Source: an uncultured Clostridia bacterium (GTDB lineage Bacteria > Bacillota_A > Clostridia > Oscillospirales > Oscillospiraceae). From it: DNA of 5,649 bases. The notes beneath the pieces were generated by a model. The model ran no database searches, was not told where the DNA came from, and saw only the letters and a list, made by a program, of their open reading frames with translations. The stretch lies in contig CAMJQX010000111.1 of the NCBI GenBank assembly GCA_946408145.1, positions 1 through 5,649 on the forward strand, read 5' to 3'. The position numbers were made by a program, and so were the translations under genes. The stretch's first letter is position 1, and each line of letters begins with the position of its first letter. Below, piece after piece: positions 1-5,586 of the stretch.

Positions 1-201
1 TACAACATCTGCATCATGGAGGAGCTGTGCAGCATCCTGGCCATGGGCGGGGGCGGCTCCACGAAGCTGATCGCACCCGGCGACGGGCGCAACATCCGCC
101 TGATGGCGCCGAAGTACCCTCTGGAGTACATCAACAGCGTCGAAAAGACCTGTGGAGATAAAGCCAAGATCGCAGAATTCTACAAAAAGGAGGAAGACTG
201 A
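1..201 (+). CDS. hemZ: HemZ-type coproporphyrinogen dehydrogenase, C-terminal 66 residues (5' end outside window)
   Basis: Partial gene: the reading frame is open from base 1 (Y-N-I-C-I-M-E-E-L) to a TGA at 199-201, so only the last 66 residues are visible. The glycine-rich run A-M-G-G-G-G-S-T-K-L (residues 14-23 of the fragment), followed by a short linker and a P-x-E-Y-I-N segment, is the C-terminal signature I recognise from clostridial HemZ proteins. These are radical-SAM enzymes related to oxygen-independent coproporphyrinogen III oxidase, and they are placed in tetrapyrrole synthesis. The radical-SAM CxxxCxxC motif would lie upstream of the window and cannot be checked here. An ATG at 16 is internal to the gene, not a start. 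The stop codon shares one base with the start of the next gene, so the two are probably cotranscribed and translationally coupled. HemW-like paralogues are the main alternative, but the GGGGSTKL tail favours HemZ. Confidence 0.82.
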   Translation, partial: YNICIMEELCSILAMGGGGSTKLIAPGDGRNIRLMAPKYPLEYINSVEKTCGDKAKIAEFYKKEED

Positions 202-1136
202 TGGCCTATCAGCTGACCGATATCAATTTCCGCACGATCTCCGATCCGAAAGAATTCGTCGAGGAGTGCGACGCGCGCTATGAGGGCGAGGTGAAGGTCG
301 CCGCGGAGATGATCCTCGAAAACCGGGGCAAGAGCCCGATCATCCTGCTCTCCGGCCCCTCCGGCTCCGGCAAGACGACCACCGCCATGAAGATCTCCGA
401 CGAGCTGGAGAAGCAGGGCGTCCACTGCCACTATGTGGCCATGGACGACTACTTCAACACCGTCGACCCCGCGACCTCTCCGCGCACGCCGGAGGGGGAC
501 ATCGACCTCGAATCGCCCCTGTGCCTCGATATGGAGCTGCTGAACAAGCACTTCACGATGCTCGCGCGGGGAGAGCGCATCTATGTGCCGAAGTACGAGT
601 TCTCCCGCCAGATGCGCATTCAGGAACCGTCCAAGTCCATCAAGCTCAAGAAGGATGAGATGGTCGTCTTCGAGGGCATCCACGCGCTCAACGACATGAT
701 CACCGTCCGGCACCCGGAGGCCTTCAAGCTCTATATCTCCGCCCGCAGCGATGTGGCCTTCAACGGCAGCATCATTTTCAAGCGCACCTGGTTCCGTCTC
801 GTGCGCCGTCTGGTGCGGGACTACAACTTCCGCGGCTCCGACCCGGCGCTGACAATGTCCATGTGGGCCAACGTCCGGCGCGGGGAGCTGAGCAATATCT
901 CACCCTTCAAGAGCAAGGCCGACCTGCGCTTCGACACCTCGCACGCCTATGAGCCTCCGCTCTTCAACGCTACCGCCACGAAGCTCTTCTCCTCCGTGCC
1001 CGAGGGCATCGAGCGCTACGAGGAACTGCGTCAGGTCCTGCCCGCGCTGCAGCTCTTCGGCCACATCGACGAGAGCCTGATCGCCCCCGACGCGCTGGTG
1101 CGCGAGTTCATCGGCGGCGGGATCTATGAGTATTGA
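201..1136 (+). CDS. Uridine-kinase-like P-loop nucleoside kinase
   Basis: A 311-residue protein with a canonical Walker A motif, G-P-S-G-S-G-K-T-T at residues 52-60. It also has an A-M-D-D-Y-F-N-T segment at 80-87, matching the acidic substrate-binding strand of uridine/phosphoribulokinase-type kinases, and a V-F-E-G-I-H-A-L-N strand at 156-164 resembling their second conserved acidic motif. These place it in the uridine kinase/PRK superfamily of ATP-dependent phosphotransferases, probably cytosolic. About 50 residues precede the P-loop and about 145 follow the FEGIH motif, so it is longer than classical Udk (about 210 residues). The true substrate may therefore not be uridine. The start is well supported: AAGGAGG at 187-193 lies 7 nt upstream of the ATG, which overlaps the hemZ stop (TGATG). 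This coupling suggests coexpression with hemZ but does not reveal a shared pathway. The gene ends about 40 nt before a strong terminator. Kinase fold is certain; exact substrate is not. Confidence 0.88.
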   Translation: MAYQLTDINFRTISDPKEFVEECDARYEGEVKVAAEMILENRGKSPIILLSGPSGSGKTTTAMKISDELEKQGVHCHYVAMDDYFNTVDPATSPRTPEGDIDLESPLCLDMELLNKHFTMLARGERIYVPKYEFSRQMRIQEPSKSIKLKKDEMVVFEGIHALNDMITVRHPEAFKLYISARSDVAFNGSIIFKRTWFRLVRRLVRDYNFRGSDPALTMSMWANVRRGELSNISPFKSKADLRFDTSHAYEPPLFNATATKLFSSVPEGIERYEELRQVLPALQLFGHIDESLIAPDALVREFIGGGIYEY

Positions 1137-1173
1137 GTTTTCAGTTTTCAGATCTGGTTTTACGGCTTTTTCC

Positions 1174-1216
1174 AAAAAGGAAGACACGCGATCCGTTTCG
1201 CGTGTCTTCCTTTTTT
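1174..1216. terminator. Bidirectional intrinsic terminator between convergent genes
   Basis: A perfect stem pairs 1179-1191 (GGAAGACACGCGA) with 1198-1210 around a 6-nt loop (TCCGTT). It is followed on the + strand by T6 (1211-1216). On the - strand the A-run at 1174-1178 becomes a U-tract, so the element can end both the hemZ/kinase transcript and the leftward operon whose last stop codon is at 1229-1231. Confidence 0.93.
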
Positions 1217-1228
1217 GCTGAATACTGA

Positions 1229-1507
1229 TTACGCCATGGCATAATCCAGCACCTCGCGCACGGCTGCCTTGATGCTCTCGTAAGTCATGCCGATATGGGC
1301 CTCAAATCGCTTTTCCCCATCCACATAGAAGGTCGGCACCGCATAGTAGTCGTAGCGGTCCGCCGTCTCCGGGTCGCGGGATTCCTCGATCTTTGTGATG
1401 GGGATCTCCCGATAGGCGGGGTTCTCGGCGAAGAGCTCCTCCATGGCGCGGTGCGCCTTGTGACAGTAGCCGCAGTCGTCCAGATAAAACATCAATACAG
1501 GCTTCAT
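1229..1507 (-). CDS. Small thioredoxin-fold protein with CGYC motif
   Basis: A 92-residue protein with a single thioredoxin-like domain. The first beta strand is V-L-M-F-Y-L (4-9). The redox motif C-G-Y-C follows at 12-15, and A-V-P-T-F at 56-60 provides the cis-proline expected opposite the active site. A D-G-E turn and a final helix complete the fold. It most likely acts as a cytosolic thiol-disulfide reductant, but CGYC differs from the classical CGPC of thioredoxin, so glutaredoxin-like or specialised roles are possible. The ATG at 1505-1507 was chosen because a purine-rich ribosome site (GGAG at 1515-1518, spacing 7 nt) precedes it and because it overlaps the aminotransferase stop as ATGA. 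A longer in-frame reading to 1837 is only the shadow of that upstream gene. It is the last gene of the operon; its link to a C-S lyase upstream hints at sulfur or redox metabolism (inference). Confidence 0.85.
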   Translation of the reverse strand: MKPVLMFYLDDCGYCHKAHRAMEELFAENPAYREIPITKIEESRDPETADRYDYYAVPTFYVDGEKRFEAHIGMTYESIKAAVREVLDYAMA

Positions 1508-2730
1508 TTGTCTTCTCCTCTCCTGTGGGCATAGATCGCGTCGCGCATGCGGCGGAGGCCTTTTTCGACCACAGCGCGCGGCATGGCTAAATTCAGCCGC
1601 ACAAAGCCCTCCGCGTCGTCGACAAAGAAGGCGTTGCCGCCTTCGAGGATCACGCCGGCTTTTTTGGCAAAGAAGTCCGGCAGATCCCGCACGTCGGGCA
1701 GGCAGGCGCGCAGATCCACCCACGCGAGATAGGTCGCCTCCGGCACGCTGAACACCGCCTCGGGCAGCTCGTCGGCCAAAAAGCGCTCGAGCAGGGCGAA
1801 GTTCCCGTCCAGATAGACCTTCAGCTGCCGCAGCCACTCGCCGCCCTGCTCGTAAGCGGCCTGGTGCGCGGCCAGCGACAGGGGATTGAGCATCCCGCAG
1901 GCCTTGGCGCGGGCCTTGAAACGCTTCCGCTCCGCCTCGTCCCGGATCAGCACCGCGGACAGCAGCAGCCCTGCGATGTTGAAGGTCTTGCTCGCGGACA
2001 TGCAGGTGACGAGCCTGTCATAGTCCGGCAGGATCCTGCCCATCGGCATGTGCCGCAGCCCGCTGCGCAGCAGGTCGCAGTGGATCTCGTCCGAGACGAT
2101 CCACAGTCCGTACTCGCAGGAGATGCGGGCGATCTCGCGCAGCTCCGCCTCCGTCCACACGCGCCCGGTGGGATTGTGGGGGTTGCACAGAAGCAGCAGC
2201 TTTGTGTCGGGGTCGGCGGCCTTGCGCTCGAAATCGGCGAAGTCGATGATGAAGCGCCCCGTCCCGTCCCGGCGCAGGGGCGAGCGCAGCAGCTCCACGC
2301 CGCTGTATTCGCAGGCCTGCAGGAACTGGCTGTAGGCCGGCGTCATGGTCAGCACCTTGCCGCCCTGCGGCACCAGATCCTCCACCAGCTGCTTGAGCGC
2401 ATAGACCACGCCCGGCGTGCAGCAGAGCTCTTCCTCCCGGAAATCCCAGCCGTAGAGCTCCCGGCACCATTGGCGCAGCGCGCGGACGTAGCCGCCGTCG
2501 TACATGCCGGTGTAGCCGAAGATGCGCCGGTCGAGACGCGCGCGGATGGCTTCGCAGATCTCCGGCGCGACGGCGAACTCCATGTCCGCCACCCACATGC
2601 GGACAATATCATCGTCGCTCCAGGGCAGCGTTTCGCCCGGCTCAAGGCGCAGGATGCTGCCGCGATAGCCGTCGGTATTGACGGCGTTGGTGTTCCGCCG
2701 TTCAACGATCTCGTCAAAATTGCAGGTCAT
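1504..2730 (-). CDS. MalY/PatB-family PLP-dependent C-S lyase/aminotransferase (putative cystathionine beta-lyase)
   Basis: A 408-residue fold-type I PLP enzyme of normal family length. Diagnostic positions are M-W-V-A-D-M-E-F (45-52), typical of MalY/PatB proteins; F-G-Y-T-G (71-75); N-P-H-N-P-T-G (183-189); S-D-E-I-H-C-D-L (213-220), with D214 expected to contact the pyridine nitrogen; S-A-S-K-T-F-N (245-251), with K248 as the Schiff-base lysine; and R-L-N-L-A (378-382), with R378 expected to bind the substrate carboxylate. Family members cleave cystathionine or cysteine to a thiol or sulfide, pyruvate and ammonia, and some act as aminotransferases, so the substrate remains open. The ATG at 2728-2730 is preceded by a GGGGGA site. 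It lies 21 nt after the acyltransferase gene and its stop overlaps the thioredoxin start by ATGA, which implies one leftward transcript. All catalytic residues are present and no frameshift is seen. Confidence 0.92.
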   Translation of the reverse strand: MTCNFDEIVERRNTNAVNTDGYRGSILRLEPGETLPWSDDDIVRMWVADMEFAVAPEICEAIRARLDRRIFGYTGMYDGGYVRALRQWCRELYGWDFREEELCCTPGVVYALKQLVEDLVPQGGKVLTMTPAYSQFLQACEYSGVELLRSPLRRDGTGRFIIDFADFERKAADPDTKLLLLCNPHNPTGRVWTEAELREIARISCEYGLWIVSDEIHCDLLRSGLRHMPMGRILPDYDRLVTCMSASKTFNIAGLLLSAVLIRDEAERKRFKARAKACGMLNPLSLAAHQAAYEQGGEWLRQLKVYLDGNFALLERFLADELPEAVFSVPEATYLAWVDLRACLPDVRDLPDFFAKKAGVILEGGNAFFVDDAEGFVRLNLAMPRAVVEKGLRRMRDAIYAHRRGEDK

Positions 2731-2751
2731 GGCTGTCCCCCGTTTTCGTTT

Positions 2752-3807
2752 TTATATCAGTTTTTTGATCCCCGGGATCATTTTCAGCAGCAGCGTGGCT
2801 GCGCTCCCCGCGAGGCAGACGCAGAGGACCCACAGCAGACAGGCGGGATAGGTCCCGATGCGAGGCTGCGCAGCCTCATAGACCGGCCGCAGCCAGCGCA
2901 GGAAGTAGTGCTGCAGCAGGTACAATCCGAAGCTGCAGGAGCCGAAGAGCGTCATTGTCCGCGCCGCCCAGGCAGGAACGCTGCGTCGCAGGAAGGCGGT
3001 CTTCGCGATATAGAACAGGGCCAGCGCGATCACATAATTCAGCGCGCCGAAGGTGAGCTCCCCGGCGTATGCGGGCCACTGGCCCTGCGCGCGGCACCAG
3101 CGCTCGGTCGCAAGGCACATCAGCGCGAGGGAGAACAGCGCCGCCAGCGACGCAAGAGCGGCGCCGCGCACTGTGAAGCGCCTCCCGTCCAGCCGCTTTT
3201 CCAGATAATGGCCCATCAGCGGGAAGAACACGTTGTAGTCCAGCAGAAAGAGCATGAAGGTCTCGCTGCGCTCAAAGCTCTCCCCGAGCACGAAGACGGG
3301 CAGGAGCTCGACGCTCTTGATCACGAGCCACAGCGCGGCGAGGTACTGATAGTCCCGGTCGCGCATGGCCGCGGCCAGCCGCCGCAGGAGAGGCAGCGCA
3401 AGCAGATAGCCCAGGTAGCAGTAGAGATACCAGTAGGAGTCCGCCAGACGGTAGGAATACAGCTGGGTGAGGAAGGTGTAGTAGTTGAAGCGCGCCGGAT
3501 CAAAGCCCAGCTCATAGAGATAAGCCAGGAGCGAGAAGAGCAGCAGCACCAGCGCAAAGCGCAGGACCCGCCTGCGGAAGAGGACGCGGTAGCTTTCCTT
3601 CCGGTCGAGCAGGAGCGCGCCGGAAATCATCAGAAACAGCGGCACCGCCGTCTTGTGCAGCGCGGAGAGCGCCATCAGCAGCCAGTGCACCGGCTGATCG
3701 GGGATCTGCAGATAATGCAGCTGTCCCGCGTATTCGGTGTGATTCATCACGACGAAAAAGATCGCCAGCATGCGCAGCGCGTCCAGATGCAGCCTGCGTT
3801 CGGCCAT
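2752..3807 (-). CDS. Integral-membrane acyltransferase 3 family protein
   Basis: A 351-residue, very hydrophobic protein with about ten predicted transmembrane segments. The N-terminus L-D-A-L-R-M-L-A-I-F-F-V-V-M-N-H (8-23) is the acyltransferase-3 signature, with R12 and H23 at the positions of the conserved arginine and catalytic histidine. Further family landmarks are V-P-L-F-L-M-I-S-G-A-L-L-L (55-67), W-Y-L-Y-C-Y-L-G-Y...P-L-L-R (126-142) and S-F-G-L-Y-L-L-Q-H (292-300). Such proteins move acetyl, succinyl or other acyl groups onto cell-surface polysaccharides, lipids or antibiotics; the acceptor here cannot be told. The C-terminus ends soon after the last helix with a short basic tail, so no SGNH domain is attached. 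The ATG at 3805-3807 has a strong GGGAGGAG site. It is the first gene of the leftward operon, driven by the promoter at 3873-3901. No other envelope gene is adjacent, so its association with the downstream PLP enzyme is unexplained. Confidence 0.88.
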   Translation of the reverse strand: MAERRLHLDALRMLAIFFVVMNHTEYAGQLHYLQIPDQPVHWLLMALSALHKTAVPLFLMISGALLLDRKESYRVLFRRRVLRFALVLLLFSLLAYLYELGFDPARFNYYTFLTQLYSYRLADSYWYLYCYLGYLLALPLLRRLAAAMRDRDYQYLAALWLVIKSVELLPVFVLGESFERSETFMLFLLDYNVFFPLMGHYLEKRLDGRRFTVRGAALASLAALFSLALMCLATERWCRAQGQWPAYAGELTFGALNYVIALALFYIAKTAFLRRSVPAWAARTMTLFGSCSFGLYLLQHYFLRWLRPVYEAAQPRIGTYPACLLWVLCVCLAGSAATLLLKMIPGIKKLI

Positions 3808-3872
3808 TGCCTCTCCTCCCTTCCGGTGATGCCAAGTCCGCGGCGGGGAACGATGCGTTCCGCCATGCTGTC

Positions 3873-3901
3873 ACTTTATCACAAGGCCGGAGAAGCGTCA
3901 A
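3873..3901 (-). promoter_or_regulatory. Sigma-A-type promoter for the acyltransferase/PLP enzyme/thioredoxin operon
   Basis: On the - strand, TTGACG (complement of 3896-3901) is separated by exactly 17 bp from TAAAGT (complement of 3873-3878). The latter is preceded by TGA, giving an extended -10 (TGATAAAGT). Transcription would start near 3866, leaving a leader of roughly 60 nt before the acyltransferase ATG. Read by eye; no start-site data. Confidence 0.68.
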
Positions 3902-3950
3902 GGGAACGAAAAGCGCGGGAAGATTTAGGACATTGTTTACAAATGCACCC

Positions 3951-3979
3951 TTGCGTCCGGGCGGGAAAGATGATAAGCT
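3951..3979 (+). promoter_or_regulatory. Possible promoter for the P-loop protein gene
   Basis: TTGCGT (3951-3956) lies 17 bp before TAAGCT (3974-3979), which is preceded by TGA (extended -10 TGATAAGCT). Only three of six -10 bases match the consensus, although these are the important first, second and last positions. Spacing and distance to the TTG start (about 35 nt from the expected transcription start) are right. An alternative -10 reading is GATAAG with a 15-bp spacer. Confidence 0.4.
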
Positions 3980-4003
3980 ATCCTCAACAAAGGAAATACT
4001 TTT

Positions 4004-4010
4004 AAGGAGG
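4004..4010 (+). promoter_or_regulatory. Ribosome binding site that fixes the TTG start of the P-loop gene
   Basis: A perfect AAGGAGG ends 9 nt before the TTG at 4020. There is no ATG or GTG in frame nearby downstream, and the next residues already form the first beta strand leading to the P-loop. This decides the start against an in-frame ATG at 3807, which would overlap the divergent promoters. Confidence 0.85.
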
Positions 4011-4019
4011 TTGATCCCA

Positions 4020-4433
4020 TTGGTCAACATCATTTTGGGTCTGAAAGGATCCGGCAAGACGAAGAAGCTGGTGGATCTGGTGCGCGACGCTGTCAATCAG
4101 GAGACCGGAGACGTCGTCGTCATTGAGCGCGAGCGAAAGCTCACCTTTGACATCCCCTATCAGGCCCGACTGATCGACGCAGGCAATTACGATATCGGCA
4201 GCTATGAGTTCCTCAAGGGCATCATCTGCGGCGTGCATGCCGGCAACTATGACATCACGCATTTCTTTATCGATAATTTCTACAAGCTCGTAAACGACAA
4301 GAGCGTGGAGGCGCTGGAGGCCTTCCTGGCCTGGCTGGACAAGTTCTCCGAGCAGGAGAAGATCAGCTTCATCATTTCCATCTCCGCCGACCCCGACACC
4401 GTGTCCGACAAGGTGCGGGCCTACGCCATCTGA
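4020..4433 (+). CDS. Small P-loop ATP-binding protein of unknown function (clostridial type)
   Basis: A 137-residue protein starting at TTG. Strand V-N-I-I-L-G leads straight into a Walker A motif, G-L-K-G-S-G-K-T at residues 7-14, with K13 and T14 as the nucleotide contacts. H-F-F-I-D (81-85) is a hydrophobic strand ending in an acid and is a candidate Walker B; F-I-I-S-I-S-A (117-123) looks like a further core beta strand of the fold. No kinase lid, helicase, AAA or secretion-ATPase motifs are visible. I recall similar short proteins in Clostridia annotated as hypothetical or, misleadingly, as 'twitching motility protein PilT'. Nothing here supports a pilus role, since there is no pilus gene nearby and the protein is far shorter than PilT. 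It is a single-gene unit with its own promoter and terminator. Nucleotide binding is likely, while hydrolysis, partner and pathway are unknown. Assigning a function would be guesswork. Confidence 0.82.
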   Translation: MVNIILGLKGSGKTKKLVDLVRDAVNQETGDVVVIERERKLTFDIPYQARLIDAGNYDIGSYEFLKGIICGVHAGNYDITHFFIDNFYKLVNDKSVEALEAFLAWLDKFSEQEKISFIISISADPDTVSDKVRAYAI

Positions 4434-4451
4434 GTTGTTGTGAATAGATCA

Positions 4452-4487
4452 AAAAGATCCCGCTGTCAACAGACAGCGGGATCTTTT
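4452..4487. terminator. Bidirectional intrinsic terminator between the P-loop gene and the folate operon
   Basis: A perfect 16-bp stem pairs 4452-4467 (AAAAGATCCCGCTGTC) with 4472-4487 around the 4-nt loop AACA. The T4 end on the + strand and the A5 at 4451-4455 (U-tract on the - strand) let it serve both convergent transcripts. Its last base is the first base of the cyclo-ligase stop codon triplet (4487-4489). Confidence 0.9.
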
Positions 4488-5032
4488 CAATAGACCGCGA
4501 GCTCTGTCACCACCGCGTCCATCGGCAGGTCGTGCGCCTCGCAGACGACGATGGGCAGCTTCTGGCTCTCGAAGGCCACGGCTATGATCGCGGCGCCGGT
4601 GCAGCGGGGGAGGAAGCGGTCGTAATATCCCGCGCCGTGCCCCAGGCGGCGGCGCTGCTCGTCAAATGCCACGCATGGGACGATCACCAGATCGATCTCC
4701 TCCGGAGACACGAAAACGGAATCCGCCCTGTCCGGCTCGCGGATACCGTAGGGCCCGAGCGTCCATCCGCCCGGCTCCCGGGCCTCCAGCATGCCGTGCG
4801 GGAGGCTCACAGGGAAGACCAGACGGATGCCGCGCTGAAGAAGCACTTCATGCAGCGCGCTCAGATCCGCCTCGTCGTCCAGCGCCATATAGCTCAGCAC
4901 TGTCCGTGCATTCCGCAGCGCCGGCAGAGCTGCGAGACGCGCGCAGATCTCCGCGGAGGCCGCGGCACGCGCCTCCGGCGTCATCGCCCGCCTTGCGGCG
5001 AGGGCGATCTCACGCTGTTCCCGCTTGCTCAT
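4487..5032 (-). CDS. 5-formyltetrahydrofolate cyclo-ligase (methenyl-THF synthetase, YgfA family)
   Basis: A 181-residue cytosolic enzyme of normal family length. It converts 5-formyl-THF plus ATP to 5,10-methenyl-THF, the only well-established route that returns folinate to the active one-carbon pool. Visible family marks are a basic N-terminal helix (K3, R4, R7, R14, R15), the G-P-Y-G-I-R-E-P substrate segment (93-100), D-L-V-I-V-P-C-V-A-F-D (114-124) and the nucleotide-binding signature R-L-G-H-G-A-G-Y-Y-D-R (129-139). A common form of that signature is G-Y-G-G-G-Y-Y-D-R; the His and Ala substitutions look tolerable. The C-terminal H-D-L-P-M-D-A-V-V-T-E (167-177) also fits. The ATG at 5030-5032 has GGAGGT (complement of 5038-5043) 5 nt upstream and overlaps the folT stop by ATGA, so it should be translated together with folT and share its leader control. 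An in-frame reading back to 5632 is a shadow of folT and its leader. Confidence 0.93.
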   Translation of the reverse strand: MSKREQREIALAARRAMTPEARAAASAEICARLAALPALRNARTVLSYMALDDEADLSALHEVLLQRGIRLVFPVSLPHGMLEAREPGGWTLGPYGIREPDRADSVFVSPEEIDLVIVPCVAFDEQRRRLGHGAGYYDRFLPRCTGAAIIAVAFESQKLPIVVCEAHDLPMDAVVTELAVY

Positions 5033-5532
5033 GCGGCACCTCCGCGGATGCGCGGCAGCAGGCGCGCGATCAGCGGGATCACGACCAGCTGCACCGCGGC
5101 GAGGATCGCGCACTGGGGCAGGCGCGAAACCAGCAGGGGAACAAAGGGCGAGCCGTAGAGGAGAGAGATCCAGAGCGTGTTGAGCAGCAGGCTCAGGATC
5201 AGCTGGTGAACGGCAACCGCGCCGAGGATGCGCGGGAAGCTCTGGCTCCGGTACAGGAACAGGCCGTAGCACAGGCCCATCAGGAAAGCCGTCAGCGTGA
5301 AGCCGGGAAAATATGTCCCGATCGGGAACAGGATCGCGCCGAGAAAATCGGCGAGGGCGCCGACGATCCCCGCGTACAGCGGGCCGAGCAGGATGGCCGC
5401 GATGACCACCGGCACAAAGGCAAAGCCGATCTTGGTGTTCCAGGCGCTGATCGACAGAAAGCGGGAGAGTACGATCTCCAGCGCGATCAGCAGCGCCATG
5501 CTCGTCAGGGTTCTGGTGCTGAATCTGGGCAT
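5029..5532 (-). CDS. folT: Folate-specific ECF transporter S component
   Basis: A 167-residue membrane protein with about six hydrophobic helices, the size and layout of ECF S components. Helix 1 has A-L-L-I-A (13-17), an AxxxA motif of the kind S components use to dock on the EcfT coupling protein. The segment F-P-I-G-T-Y-F-P-G-F-T-L-T-A-F-L-M-G (69-86) with Y-G following, the N-T-L-W motif (118-121) and the S-R-L-P-Q loop (136-140) are the features I associate with FolT. It would bind folate outside the membrane and use a shared EcfA/A'/T module encoded elsewhere (group II arrangement); no energising genes are in the window. The ATG at 5530-5532 was preferred over an in-frame GTG at 5562 because AAAGGAG lies 8 nt upstream of the ATG, while the GTG sits inside the leader hairpin. 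The folate assignment is reinforced by the cyclo-ligase partner and the leader structure. Confidence 0.88.
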   Translation of the reverse strand: MPRFSTRTLTSMALLIALEIVLSRFLSISAWNTKIGFAFVPVVIAAILLGPLYAGIVGALADFLGAILFPIGTYFPGFTLTAFLMGLCYGLFLYRSQSFPRILGAVAVHQLILSLLLNTLWISLLYGSPFVPLLVSRLPQCAILAAVQLVVIPLIARLLPRIRGGAA

Positions 5533-5540
5533 GAAAAAGA

Positions 5541-5586
5541 CTCCTTTCGTGACAGTTGCCACGAAAGGAGTTGCCCTTTGGTGGCA
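5541..5586 (-). promoter_or_regulatory. folT expression platform: two mutually exclusive hairpins, one hiding the Shine-Dalgarno site
   Basis: On the - strand RNA, a sequestor stem pairs CUCCUUUCGUG (complement of 5560-5570) with CACGAAAGGAG (complement of 5541-5551): 11 perfect pairs, loop 5552-5559. Its 3' arm contains AAAGGAG, the folT ribosome site. A competing stem pairs UGCCAC-C-AAAGG (complement of 5575-5586) with CCUUU-C-GUGGCA (complement of 5557-5568): 11 pairs and one C-C mismatch, loop 5569-5574. Both need the same CCUUUCGUG strand, so only one can form. The upstream one forms first and frees the ribosome site. There is no U-tract after the sequestor, so control should be at translation rather than by termination. 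Confidence 0.75.

Noticed and set aside
180..713. A 177-codon - strand open frame opposite the kinase gene
   Set aside because: Antisense shadow with H/D/L/V/R-biased composition and no ribosome site; the + strand kinase is unambiguous. The same applies to the shorter antisense frames at 900-1187, 1295-1534, 4002-4262 and 4532-5158.
1133..1151. Tandem GTTTTCA repeat after the kinase stop codon as a possible regulatory repeat
   Set aside because: Only two copies of a short AT-rich unit; nothing separates it from ordinary spacer before the terminator.
1508..1837. N-terminal extension of the thioredoxin-fold protein to 202 residues
   Set aside because: The extra part is an alternative-frame reading of the PLP enzyme gene. 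The ATG at 1507 has a ribosome site and an ATGA overlap, and begins exactly at the first strand of the fold.
1864..4005. A 713-codon open frame on the + strand opposite the acyltransferase and PLP enzyme genes
   Set aside because: It lies antisense to two well-identified genes, begins at a GTG without a ribosome site, and encodes a low-complexity, Q/E/H/R/A-rich sequence with no recognisable domain. It arises from GC-rich codon usage on the other strand.
3807..4019. Upstream in-frame extension of the P-loop protein to 208 residues
   Set aside because: The added 71 residues would cover both divergent promoters and have no good ribosome site at their start. AAGGAGG at 4004-4010 serves the TTG at 4020.
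3512..4096. A 194-codon - strand open frame across the divergent intergenic region
   Set aside because: It runs through the proposed promoters and into the acyltransferase gene in another frame, with no domain or ribosome site.
5533..5562. GTG start for folT, giving 177 residues
   Set aside because: The codon is buried in the leader hairpin with no usable ribosome site, and the ten added residues include the translated Shine-Dalgarno itself.
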